Shown: positions 11,831 through 23,400 of the stretch, piece by piece
Layout: every line of letters starts with the position of its first letter
Position numbering within the stretch: the first letter of the stretch is position 1
Assembly: GCF_019925205.1 (NCBI RefSeq)
Contig: NC_083560.1
Span: forward strand, 20,231,145 to 20,295,144
Direction of reading: 5' to 3'
DNA from: Metopolophium dirhodum
Taxonomy: Eukaryota; Arthropoda; Insecta; Hemiptera; Aphididae
DNA length: 64,000 nucleotides
Notes under the pieces: model-generated
The model's input: the letters and a program-made list of their open reading frames with translations, nothing else
What the model was told of the DNA's origin: nothing
Database searches by the model: none
Program-made: the position numbers and the translations under genes

Positions 11831-13460
11831 AGATTATGAGGGGATCTCCCTACCCCGGTTCTATGACAATGTTTTTACTTAGATTTACAAATTGGTTATT
11901 TTGAATTATTCCGAACAAAATTTAATACAATTTATCAGGGATTGCCAACGTTATAATAACGTTATGATTATATCATTATATTAAACAAAAAACGATTATA
12001 ATTTGTAAACGTAATTATATTGGAAAGCCATAATCAAAAATAATTCAATACCGCAAAACCAAACATAACGATTTTTTGGAAAACATAATTTCTAGAATTT
12101 CATCGAACGATAAATAACGCAAAACGAAATAATTTAAAATTCGTTTATTTAAAAGTTATTATGGTTTCGTAGAAATATTTATTCCATGCATACGGACATT
12201 AGAATTGATTATATTGTATTCATAGGCGCAACTTGGGGGGCACTTGGGAGGTGCTAGCACCCCCCAAATTGTTGATACCATCATCGAATTTTTATTGATT
12301 ATAATTAGGGTTTGGACTATTATAGCATTTGCATAATTTTATGGTTTGATATAAAATGTAGCAGAGTGGTTAGGTTCGGTTAGTATTTTTGTACATCGAT
12401 CTCTGCTTAATTATGATTTATGATTATGACACGTGCCACTAACAAAATCCTAGAAAATTTAGTTAATTTCTGTTTTTTTTTTGTTTTTTCTATATGGTTA
12501 AGCTAAAACTAAAAATAATTTTTCTCCTTTGTATACATCCTAGTATTTACCTAATAAACACTGGGACTTGTGAGTTGTATAAGCTCACATATCGACTAAC
12601 CTACCAAATTAATCAATTTTTTTTCGGTTATTCTAATAAACAGTTTTCAATTTATTCTTCAAAATATCTTTAAGAAGTATAATAAACAAGTTTAAATGTT
12701 TTTAAAAACTAAAAAAGTCTGAAAGATTTTGATTTTCTCAAAAATGAAATTTTTCATGTCAATTATGGAAAGTAATCGATAATATAGAAAAAATTGTGAT
12801 GGTAGTGTTTGTCGTGCTTTTTTAAATATTTTTTAATGCATATTTTAGTGCATTTAATGAAGTATTTAAATGATTTTTTCAGCGCTTATTTTCATGATTA
12901 TAAATTCCAAACCCTGATAATAATATTATGGCATAAGATTTGAATACATTTATTTCTAAGACCTCATCATTTAATTTTCGTAATAATATAATACAAAGGT
13001 ACGTATCAAAATAATTATTGTTTATATTAAAATTAATATGCTAAACCCTGTGTTATGACCGAGGGCGAATGTAAGTTCCTACACGATAGAAAAAGGTACA
13101 TAATATGTAAGTTCCTACACGGTAAAAACCAGGTACGTATGTTCCTACACGGCGGAAAAGATTAAATATGTATATATGTATTTAAAAAAATAAATATATT
13201 TTGATTAAAAAATATAATAAAGATCGTTATAGAGCATTTTCACAGATAAATAAGATATACCTAATATGATTAAAAAAATATAAAAACATCGTATAATACG
13301 AAATTTTATATTTTATGAGATTTATATCTATAACTTAACATAATCATATTGATTAATTTTGTTCGTTGTATAATCTGAAATGTGTTTATTTATGAAATCT
13401 TCTTTTATATTTTACGATATACATTTTAAATGTTGCATAAATGTATAAATTGCGTATTAG

Positions 13461-14373
13461 ATTCTGAGCGAAGCGATGAATGTATTGATTTTACAATGAT
13501 GTGTTTTTTTTTTTTTTTTAATTTTTTTTTTTTTGTGTCTGTCATCACCTTTTAGGACAATAAAAAAACTTGGATTTTCTTCAACAGTAACTTTTCTGAT
13601 AGGAAAGTGAATCTAGTTGGTACTTTGGAGGAGGGGGGTCAAAAGTAAAAATTTCCCAGTAGTTTTCAAAAGCGACGTGAAAAACAAAAGAAAAATTAAA
13701 AACGGGAATTTTTACGCAAAATCTGTTTTCGAGAAAATCGATTTTGGTTTTTGGTGTAACTCTAAAACAAATGACCGTAGGGACATGAAATTTTGACTGA
13801 ATGTTTATATTAGCATATTCTATACACCATACAATTTTGAAATATTTTGACTCTTTTTGAGTTGTTTACGGACATTGTCAGTTTTCAATTTTTTTAGTTT
13901 TTTTTTCTATAAATATCAATAAAATTTTTTTGTTGTGTAAAAAAGCGTGAAAATTTAATGCAAGGCTCCTGGTATAATGTTACAATTATTGAAGTTGAAA
14001 AATATTAAAAACATAGGCACAATTTTTTTTTATAAGCATTTAAAGTTCAAATGTTGACAACGTTTATCAAATTTATAATTTATTAATTATTTTGTAGTTA
14101 AAAATGTATAAAATGTTTAACTTTTATGGCTAAGGATTGAAAATTCAAAACAAGGCTCCACGTAAATAGGTTATATATAAATTACTTTATTCACAATAAT
14201 ATCATCAAATATACTTGGTAGTATCATAGGCTGACTGACCGTTTTCGCTCAGAATCGTTTTTCTTATACAATGATATTATATCATTGAATTCAAATTTAA
14301 CACCATCCATTACAGTGGCCCACTTGTAACCTACTGTACAGCAGAGCGACATCCACTTATCCACCTTTTTTTT
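13461..14373 (-). repeat. Dispersed repeat R, copy 4 (compact 0.9-kb form, reverse orientation)
   Basis: Reads from AGATTCTGAGCGAAGCGATG to GACATCCACTTATCCACC, the reverse of the copies at 1.8 and 4.8 kb. It is the most continuous copy in the window, with each landmark once, and is therefore the best template for the family. It lies inside the foldback-like element at 13063-15308. Confidence 0.8.
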
Positions 14374-14375
14374 TT

Positions 14376-14808
14376 TACTGATTTTCGGTTTTTTTGTTAC
14401 TAATTGTGGTTCTTATTTTAATATATGTATTTACTTGAAAAAGTTTGAGAATTTCAATAATTTTAAAAATATGTGGATGTGTTACGTCCCAACCGACGTC
14501 GATATATACATCAACGCAGAAATAAAATACGTGATGTACTAGGTATGATGAATGTTTATTAACGTAGTACAAAAGATTTGTTGAACATTTTAACTTTCAA
14601 ATTTATTAATTTTTCAAAGTACCAAGTATTTGACCTCCCCACTTAAGTACCACGTTTAAAGTACTAACTACATCTAATTTGCTACTAGAAATCAGTATTT
14701 TTACTAATTTTCGGTTTTTTGTTACTAAGTGTGGTTCTTATTTTAATATATGTATTTACTTGAAAAAGTTTGAGAATTTCAATAATTTTAAAAATACGTG
14801 GATGTATT
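14376..14808 (+). repeat. Direct repeat of about 110 bp flanking a 216-bp spacer
   Basis: 14376-14485 and 14702-14808 are nearly identical (GATTTTCGG or AATTTTCGG, GTGGTTCTTATTTTAATATA, TTGAAAAAGTTTGAGAATTT, GTGGATGT). The first copy abuts the end of R copy 4. This may be a local duplication, or the outcome of insertion plus repair. Confidence 0.75.
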
Positions 14809-15600
14809 GGTGATAACAATTTGAGTTAAAATCTGAATGAAAACTTTCACATGCGTTTGTCGTATGGATTCTATCAGTCTTGTCGTATTTTCCCGTAATT
14901 TTGTGGGTTTACGTTTTGCTTTAAATGAAGTGTATTTTAGTGTATATTAGTTAGCTACGGCTGGACCGAGTATTAATAAAACGATACGCCTGTTGGTGCT
15001 GTGGCATAAATGAAAAACTTCAGATTACACAACAAACAAAATTTATCAATACGATTATGTTACATTTTTAAGTTATATAAATAAACCTTATAAAATATAA
15101 AATTTTGCATTATGCGATTTTTATTATATTTTTTAATCATCTAATATTTATTTTTTAAATTCGTTTATACATATTTAACCTTTTCCACCGTGTAGGAACC
15201 AACATACGTACCTGGTTTTTACCGTATAGGAACTTACATATGTCCGTGTAGGAATTAACATATGTAATTGTTTACCTGGTACTCTCGTGTAGGAACTTAC
15301 TATTCCCCATGACCGATAGGTGTACTAAAAGTTAGTGCATTTTTACAAACATTAGAATATTAGATATTAATTTATAGTTAACTAGTTTACTATTTAAAGC
15401 ATTAAAGAACTCATTTGAAACTATGAAAATTACTGAATCTCTTTTTGGTGAAAATAAGTTGTAAAATTATGTGAAACGAAGGTGTATTAATGGAGGGGTG
15501 TGGGGGCAAAGCCCCTCACGAGTTGCTTTAGTATAAATCTAGCATCCCCATAAATTTAAGCCAAATTGAGCCTATGATTATATTCCGTATCCGGGCATTA

Positions 15601-15732
15601 AGGTCCCCACACACTGCAGCGTTGGCGGTAGCGGTTACGGCAAAATGAGTCCGGACACAATTTTACCGCCACCGCGGCGGCACCGCCAAGACAAAATAAT
15701 TTTAACGCCACCGCTGCAGTGTGTGGCGTCCT
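15601..15732. mobile_element. 132-bp MITE, PIF/Harbinger-like, TTA target duplication
   Basis: TTA lies on both sides (15598-15600 and 15733-15735). The ends share the inverted repeat CCACACACTGCAGCG (left AGGTCCCCACACAC, right inward AGGACGCCACACAC), followed by GC-rich GGCGGTAGCGG-type sequence. The 3-bp TTA duplication and short size fit PIF/Harbinger MITEs. It sits in the right arm of the outermost nest element. Confidence 0.75.
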
Positions 15733-15764
15733 TTAGTTATTATTAATAAATTAAATAGCAATTA

Positions 15765-15905
15765 ACACTATTCTAAATAACGATAAACGCAAATCTTGGA
15801 TAACGTTTTAATTCTGATAGCAATAAACGCAAAACTTGCATGACGTTTAAATTCGAAATAACGATAAATGCAAAAATTGTGTACCTAACGTTTTAATTGA
15901 AAATA
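15765..15905 (+). repeat. Tandem repeats of about 45 bp (AATAACGATAAACGCAAA unit)
   Basis: Three to four diverged copies of AATAACGATAAACGCAAAACTTG...AACGTTTTAATT. A related unit (CGATAAATAACGCAAAACG) occurs in the left arm near 12108, as expected for subterminal repeats of the 11936-15941 element. Confidence 0.65.
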
Positions 15906-16017
15906 ACATAAAACGGAATTTTTTTCCAAATGTCAGCCCTGTGATCTATAATTTTTTATTTTCAGTATTTAATAATAAAAATACACAATTTTATACCGCG
16001 TTTGTAGCGGGAGCGAC

Positions 16018-17440
16018 TATATATATATATATTTATAAACTGTATGAAAAATAAACATTTTTAAATTGATTAGAATAAAAGTTATTTTATTTGTCAGGAG
16101 TTGCTTTTGTTACACCGTGTATACAGTTTTCTATAGGCATTGCAGTACGCAGTAGTTTTGTATATAATATTCTACTATATAGTCATTTTCCAAGAGTGTG
16201 TAGCGTGGGGCAGGTGATGCCCGTAATCTTAATATATATAGTACCTATATAATATTTGTGTTCAATACTTACATGATGTTATTATATTATGTAGGTAGGT
16301 CGTGTAAATTCCAAAGCCGAACGCTGCAGCATGCAGCTGTCGTTCGTTAGTTTGTTCCTGGAACACCCACACACAGTACATAAGGGGTTCCCGACCCATT
16401 ATACTTGACGGTGCATTTTATCTTCGAATACATTCTCGCGGCACGCACAAAGAAATAAATCCATATTATTTTTCGACGGTCAATATAGGTCTATTTCACG
16501 TGAATTCGTGAATTATGTTATTAAATCAACCAAGCGTTTATTAATACATGTGAAATTTTATTTTCAATACATTTAGAATATTCCAATGGTCTTCTAGTCA
16601 CTACATAGCGGTGATCAGTGATCAATAATTTATTTTGAACCAGAACCTCCACACAAAACTAATATTCTAGAATCCGGTTTTTCCGACAGTTATCTATTAA
16701 GAAATTTATTGAAATTTTACATACCTTTGAAAACAATTAAAAAAATATTCAAATCGAACAATGAAAACACAATTTCATAAATTTAACCTCAAAAATGTTG
16801 TGATAGCGTAAAAATAGATAATAATATAAAAAAGCACAATTTTAGCACATACATAATTTAGTCGTTATATAATAGGTACACCAGTGAGAATGAATATACT
16901 ACGATAAATAATGTATTATTTAATAAAATATGTTGTAGTACGTTTAATGAATCCTAACAGATAAACAGATATCCTCGCGTATGGGTGTATTATGTCGCAT
17001 CCACTTAGTGTAATCCTATTTTTCATAAATAGATATCCATTTCATGAAGTATGATCGTATATTGTGTATGTCAAATTTAAGGTCATGAAATAGGTCACTC
17101 TTATTTTACGCTGTATGTAATATTTTTAATTAATCACATCAATAGGTAACTTTTCGTGAATACGAAATAATAACATAAGGGAAGTTTATAATACTCGTAG
17201 GTACAATTTGAAAATTAGGTAATGAAAAAAAAACATAGATATAAGTACCTACATTATAATGTATATTTATTTTGAGTTGTCACTTTTCCATAGGAATCAT
17301 TTCAATCTCTAGTTAACATTATAATTTTTAGTAAACATTATAAAATGTAAAAATTTGTTTAGTAAAATAATTGTGTTTATGAAAACTATGAGTAAAAAAG
17401 GTGCATATTTCTAATTTTTAAACGCATCTATATTATTTAG
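16018..17440. other. Intergenic sequence with (TA)n at 16018-16036, no gene recognised
   Basis: A (TA)n microsatellite is followed by AT-rich DNA. A GC-richer patch at 16310-16400 (CCGAACGCTGCAGCATGCAG) has no open frame of note. Confidence 0.4.
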
Positions 17441-17446
17441 TATTTT

Positions 17447-18602
17447 AGATTCAGAGTGGAATGATGAATGTATTGATTTTACAAAGATGTGTGTGTTTTT
17501 TTTTTAAATTTTTTATTTTTGTGTCTGTCATCACGATTTGGGGCAGTAAGACTGCTTCGATTTTCTTCAACAGTATATTGTTCGATGGGAAAGTGAATCT
17601 AGTTGGTGCTTTCGGGAAGTCCAAATTCTCAATAGTTTTCAAAATCGCCAGGAAAAACAACATAAAAATTAAAGAAAAACCGGAATTTTTATGCAAAATG
17701 GTTTTCGAGAAAATCGATTTTGGTTTTTGGTGTAACTCTAAAACAAATGAACGTAATACATGAAATATTCACTGACTGTTTATATTAGAATTTTCTATAC
17801 ACCATAACATTTTCCAAATATTTTGAGGTATTTATGAACATTTTCTGTTTCCTTTTTTTTTAGTTTTTTTCCCTTATAAATATCAATAAAAACATTTTTG
17901 TTGGTTAAAAAAGCTTGAAAATTTAATAGAAGATTCTAGTATAATGTTTCAAAGACAGATGAAAAAAATTAAAAATCCATTGTCACATTTTTTTAGTATA
18001 AGCATTTAAAGTTTTAATAATGACAAAATACGTAAAAATGACGAAAATTTCCAAATTATTTTGAGTTAGAATTTCATAAAAATTTTCCTTTTAAATCTAA
18101 GATTTGAAAATGTAATACAAGATTATCCATAAGTTTGGTAAACTTTATTAAAAAAAAAATGTCGACAAGAAACTCAAGTTAAATTTTTATGAGCGTTTGA
18201 AATTTATATTATTACAACATTTGATATCACTCGATTCCATGTAATGACTATCTTATTTTATTGTAATTAAAAAACGAATGATTGTAGATACTTGAAAATT
18301 TCACTGAATGTTTATACTAGCATTTTCTATACAAGATAAAATTTATAAAACAATTTGACTCTTTTTGAGCTTAAAGCAAGGTTCTACGCAAATAGGTTAT
18401 ATATAAATTGCTTTATTCACAATAATATCATCATATATACATACTATTATCATAGGCTAACTGACTGTTTTCGCTCAGAATCGTTTTTCTTGTACAATCA
18501 TATAAAATATTATATCATTGAATTCAAATTTCACACCATCCAATGCAGTGACCAACTTGTAACCTACTGTACAGCAGAGTGACACTCACTTGTCCACCTT
18601 TT
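17447..18602 (-). repeat. Dispersed repeat R, copy 5 (reverse, with internal duplication)
   Basis: Runs from AGATTCAGAGTGGAATGATG to GTGACACTCACTTGTCCACC, with the landmarks in reverse order and an extra inner section (17940-18360), like the long form at 1760-3225. Long frames on either strand here are repeat sequence, not genes. Confidence 0.75.
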
Positions 18603-18998
18603 TAGTGCATTAAGTTCCAAGCCCTATTGGTAATATACAGGATTATTTCTTTAAAACACGATTCGTCTACAAGATTTAAAATATTGAGTTTATGTGAAAC
18701 GAAATTAGACATCTATAATAATATTTTCAATTTTTATGAATATGCAGGGTGTATTTGCATTAATATTAATTACTAATAATTTACTCATACATATTTTGTA
18801 TTAGTCAATATTGTAGGTAAGTTCTTTATATTTGTATCGGTACTTAATTATAGGTAGGTACTTACCTAATATTGATATTGTAAGTACTTAAAGTTTGCCA
18901 CGACTTATATGTTATAAATTATTTTTATCAAGGTCAGATTATGGTCATAAGGAGCCAAATAATAGCCACGAGGAAGGCTATTACTTTTAGTGGTGTTT

Positions 18999-19330
18999 AC
19001 ATGAATTCAATGATATAATATCATTGTATAAGAAAAACGATTCTGAGCGAAAACCGTCAGTCAGACTACGGTATAGTGATGTTACTAAGACGTATATTTG
19101 ATGATATTTTTGTGAATAAAGTAATTTATATATAACCTATTTACGTAGAACATAGTTTGAAATTTTCAATCCTTAGCTATAAATGTTGAACATTTTATAA
19201 ATTTTTAAGTACAAAATAATTATTAAATATTAAATTTGTTACATTTTGACAAAATTTGAACTTTAAATGCTTATAAAAAAAATTGTGCATATGTATTTTT
19301 CAATATTTTTAACAACCACTATAATTATTG
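18999..19330 (+). repeat. R repeat fragment
   Basis: ATGAATTCAATGATATAATA, ACGATTCTGAGCGAAAAC and ACCTATTTACGTAGAACAT, then GCTTATAAAAAAAATTGTG. It is the left third of R only. Confidence 0.75.
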
Positions 19331-19679
19331 TAGGTCGTTGATAAAGTAGTTAAGTTGAAAAAGACTAGCTAGTCAGCACAGTGTGTCTCCTTTCAACTTG
19401 CGGCTCGGTTTTATAGACCCCACCTACTCCTCCACCAAATTAATCCAACCTTTGAATAAACATTCAGTTTTTTTTTATAGTTATTTTATGTTCAAATTTG
19501 GATGATTTTAGTAATTTTGTTGTAATTTTAAAATATTATTCATGAATACTTGAAATTTCTAATGTATTATATACAAATATTGAAATATGATAATATGCAA
19601 ATTATATTAATTCAACTTACCGGCTAATAATAAGTAATAGTAATAAAAATATAATATAAAATATTCTCAAATGACAAAT

Positions 19680-19805
19680 CGTCTCCGCTCAGAATCTTTT
19701 TTCGTATACAATGATATTATATCATTGAATTCAAATTTAATACCACCCATTACAGTGACTCACTTGTAATCTAATGCACCTACAGCAGAATGACATCCAT
19801 TTGCC
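19680..19805 (-). repeat. R repeat end fragment, reverse
   Basis: CGCTCAGAATCTTTTTTCGT, the ATATCATTGAATTCAAAT block and CAGCAGAATGACATCCATTT, opposite in orientation to the fragment at 18999. The two may be remnants of one rearranged copy. Confidence 0.7.
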
Positions 19806-20198
19806 GGCTTTGTTTTGTAGTAACTCTATAGTAGATAGGTACTAGGTAGATACAATATTAGGTACGTATTATATTATGTCTGCTGACATTTTTTTTTACC
19901 AGCCTAGTTCCTTATAGCATAGGTACCTTTCGAAATGTTGATATGGCACATTTGTATGAACTGATTTACACTAAAACCGAGATGTACAGAGTTAATGTTG
20001 TGTTTTATATTAATTGTTCATTTTTCTACAATCAGCTCTTCCATAGCTCTTATTTTCGTACCTTCATACTTTATATTTTTGCTGAATAGTAGATACGCAT
20101 AAACACGTTATATTAATATAACATTGTACGGTGGGCGGGAGTACTGGTCGTTGCAGGCCTTATTATACCGTAAATATATTGAGCGGGTGATGAGGGAC

Positions 20199-20278
20199 TA
20201 CCACCACTACCACCACTACCACCACCACCACCACCACCACCGCCACCACCACCACCGCCACCACCAACACCACCACCG
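20199..20278 (+). repeat. (ACC)n microsatellite upstream of the TATA box
   Basis: About 80 bp of imperfect ACC/CCA/CCG triplets ending 12 bp before the TATA element of the secreted-protein gene. C-rich on this strand and likely length-variable. Confidence 0.9.
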
Positions 20279-20289
20279 ATGAGACGACC

Positions 20290-20297
20290 TATAAAAG
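20290..20297 (+). promoter_or_regulatory. TATA box (TATAAAAG) of the secreted-protein gene
   Basis: TATAAAAG followed by GGC fits the consensus core. It lies about 206 bp before the start codon, predicting transcription start at about 20320 and a 5' leader of about 175 nt. A strict TATA promoter suits a tissue-specific, strongly expressed gene. Confidence 0.7.
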
Positions 20298-20495
20298 GGC
20301 TAACGAAGGGTCTTTCGTAACCATTGTGCTATCCGTGGACTTACCTACTACTTTTCCAGTTTCTTACCCATCTTGTATTTTTTTCTCCTCCATTCTTGTA
20401 TTCAGATATTTTAGTTTTGTTACAACCGTTTGTTTAACTTACATTATTTTCTTCGTCTTCTCAATTGGCCTGCAGTTACAAAAAACAACACCATA

Positions 20496-23400
20496 ATGAA
20501 TTCGATAGTAGTAGCGACTATTTGTGCTATGTTCATTACTTTCAGTGAGGCAGACATCAAAGAAGGCAGTCTTCCGAGTATTACAGCGCGTAAGTACTTA
20601 TACAAATTTCAAATTTAGTTAGTAGTTGAATTGAATTTCTAATAGTATTAAGCTTTTTTCAATTTTGAAATATTTTTTTTTTAGATTTCGAATAAAATTT
20701 ATTTTAATTATAAATATTACTTTACAATCATTGTTATTGTTATAATTTTTTCACTTTTTAATCCATTTAATATAACAACTGTGATCATAACAATCAATTT
20801 CGTGTAATTTTACACACATTTTAATACAATTTAAGAATAATGGAAAAAACAAAACAGTTGTTTGTACTATAAAAATAGTAGGATTTACTAAAATATTATA
20901 ATCAAGTTATTATAGTTATTTGAACTGAAATATGCTATTTTAACTATATTTTTTAGTTAATTCAAACATTAAAACTCCATTAAATATAGAATATAGTAAA
21001 CCTAACCATAACTAATAACTATATTTATATAGTAATAATAAGTAAATCATTTTAGTTATTTTACCTATTAAATAGTTATATTTAATATAATTTGTTTAAC
21101 TATAATATAATAGTAATTTTTTTTTCCGTGCAATAAGTATAAGGATATACGATAACTATAAGAAAATTGTATTTGTATTTTTTTCCTGACACCCCTAACC
21201 CATTTTAAACACCTATACTAATAATTACGAATTTCTTTGCGAACAGACATTCCATTGTTGGAAAACATCAGAGATGCGTGTATGTTGATGGGAAAGGCAA
21301 ATTATTCAGTGAGCAGCATGCGTTTGGATTCGCCGCAGATCGGTGGTTGTGTCCACTTCAACCAGAAAAAAACTGACGTGTTCACGACAAAATCATTTAC
21401 CCTGTGGCTTGACACTTTGCAGAATGGCAAGCAACAATGCGGTCAGGAAGGTACGTGTAACAAATTATTATTTTAGAACAATACAGGATTCTATACTGCT
21501 ACCTAAACTGTGAAAGCTATTCCAGTTTGTTAACAGTACCTTTAATAATCTTATGTAGGTACCTATTATATTACATGGAGCGCATGCATATTAAATACAT
21601 TGTTAACTATATTAGTATACCTATTTCATTTGAAATTCATATTGCCCAGACAGTGCCATTTAACCAAATATAACTACTAAATTTTTCGTAAAATATAGTG
21701 TTCCTATATTAATATAATATGTATGTCAGTATGTTCCATAACGATTTTACTATAGCAATTGACGGTGCTACTTTTTATTACTCTTTCATACTTTCCTTTA
21801 TATTTTTTTACACAAAAAAAAAAAATATATAAGAAATAACGATTATACGTATGTATTTATTTAGTTATAGTAATTTTAGTTGAAAACTGAAATAATGCAT
21901 AATATTAAATTTAAAAAAATAACAAAAATATAATTTAAAATATATATATACGAACATATTTTTTTAGGAGTCTTGTTCTCAAATAATTTTGTTAGAAATA
22001 GAAAAGAATGTTTTAAATGTTATAACACTTACTATAAATAAGCATAACAATTTTACCGCACCCAACAATTTATGTTTTCCTCAAATGCCCCCTTTGACAA
22101 CCCTCCTACACACTAATCCACAACATTGTGGTATTACACTGTTGAAATTAATTTATAATCTATATATTTTAGATAATAAATTGTCTGATGATTATTCAAT
22201 GAGGAATAGGAAATACGGGCAACACTCATCCCAATGAATTTTAATATATAAATATAATTTAAAAATATCTTACAACACCATATTTATCGAGATTGCATAT
22301 TATTTGTTCTGTCGTCTACGGACGACTATTCAGGTATGGAACAAATCAGATATTCCTGTGAGGAATTTTCCAAGACGTCGATAGGAAATACCGATGATGG
22401 AGCTAAGTTCGTACGTCTATACGGCCGAGACGTCAACAAGAAGGGTGTGGAAAGTATCAGATGTGCCGTAAGTACCTATAACAATTATGCCTTAAATTGG
22501 GTTCGCCAACTGGTGCATCTGAAAACATATTTGAATTCATTATAAAATTAACTTAAGACCAATCGTTCGCCTTTTTTCAATCCCACATAATCAATTTAAA
22601 TATTACGTTTTCAGATTTCTAACTACATATTTCTAACTACGTCTTGATAGTCTGTCTCAAATAAGATTAGGTAACCTCAGCTATAGGCGGCTTCTGCGCG
22701 GTAATGGTCAGGTGCGCAAACACATGCTTCTGTTATACCTTTGTTAATTTTCTAACAATAGTCAAGCTTGCTTTTTGCAAAAGTAAAGATTTTTTCAGCC
22801 GCGGATCGTCGTCGGAAACCGACTTAAACGCTGGGTGAGGTGTAGGCGGTCAGGGGGTGAACAGTTAAATATAAGATAGGGTAGTATGTCAGCAGTTATA
22901 TGTTATACAGAATTTAAAAACATAATTGTTACAGTGGTCTGACCGAACCAGACAAAAATTAGTCACCACCTAAGACAACTCTTATTTGAGACAAAGTACC
23001 AATGACTTTATCTAGATTTATTGAAACTTATTATTTTACTATGTTAATTAACAGTATACCCACTCACGTCTCACAGGTATATATTTTTCGGAATATAACA
23101 TAGGTATATTTAATATGTACCTACCTACAAATAATGAATGGAATTATTAATAATTTTTTCTATTTTTTTCACCTACCTGTCTTTGAATTTTATAACATAC
23201 ACCTCTTATTATACTATGTAGGTATGCATAACCAATAATACGTGTAATTTTTATTATACCTAGGAACTGCATTTTAGATTAATTTAATTTTTTTTTATAT
23301 ATAGTGTTATTAAACGCTTGATACAATAATTTGTATGATAACATAATTATTTAAAAAATTCTAATTATTATATCGATGGCTAAGAGGCCAAAAGTTTAAG

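Larger units (their letters stand above)
13063..15308. mobile_element. Foldback/MULE-like element with repeated subterminal motif and perfect 8-bp TSD
   Basis: ATGACCGA occurs immediately outside both ends (13055-13062 and 15309-15316). The ends read GGGCGAATGTAAGTTCC and, from the right inward, GGGGAATAGTAAGTTCC. Inverted arms of 300-400 bp follow. Each arm has several copies of GTAAGTTCCTACACGG: three on the left at about 13071, 13108 and 13138, and four on the right at about 15192-15300. The core contains R copy 4 and a duplicated 110-bp segment. There is no transposase. Long arms with an 8-bp duplication fit a foldback or MULE-type non-autonomous element, but the superfamily is inferred. 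Confidence 0.8.
12221..15576. mobile_element. Second-level nested element, non-autonomous, hAT-like
   Basis: The left end CATAGGCGCAACTTGG and the right end, read inward as CATAGGCTCAATTTGG, are inverted repeats. Flanks ATTGTATT and ATTATATT agree at 7 of 8 positions, consistent with an 8-bp target duplication. Without the element at 13063-15308 it is about 1.1 kb and has no open transposase frame. Confidence 0.65.
11936..15941. mobile_element. Outer element of a four-level nest (hAT-like ends)
   Basis: The left end CAGGGATTGCCAACG and the right end, read inward as CAGGGCTGACATTTGG, resemble hAT termini. The flanking octamers CAATTTAT and TGATCTAT agree at 5 of 8 positions, and all three differences are transitions, as expected for an old duplication. 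Both arms carry related AACGATAAAYGCAAAA motifs. Removing the inner insertions leaves about 650 bp, so this is a non-autonomous copy. Confidence 0.5.

Noticed and set aside
13071..13155. GTTCCTACACGG repeats considered as a CRISPR-like array
   Set aside because: Irregular spacing, only three units, mirrored in the opposite arm; these are subterminal repeats of a transposon.
17461..17763. 100-codon plus-strand frame
   Set aside because: Lies wholly within R copy 5 and matches the repeat, not a protein family.
20430..20495. Upstream extension of the secreted-protein reading frame
   Set aside because: Begins on TTG, not ATG; the ATG at 20496 gives a clean signal peptide and good context.
21989..22237. 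82-codon frame in intron 2 of the secreted-protein gene
   Set aside because: Non-ATG start, intronic, no homology.
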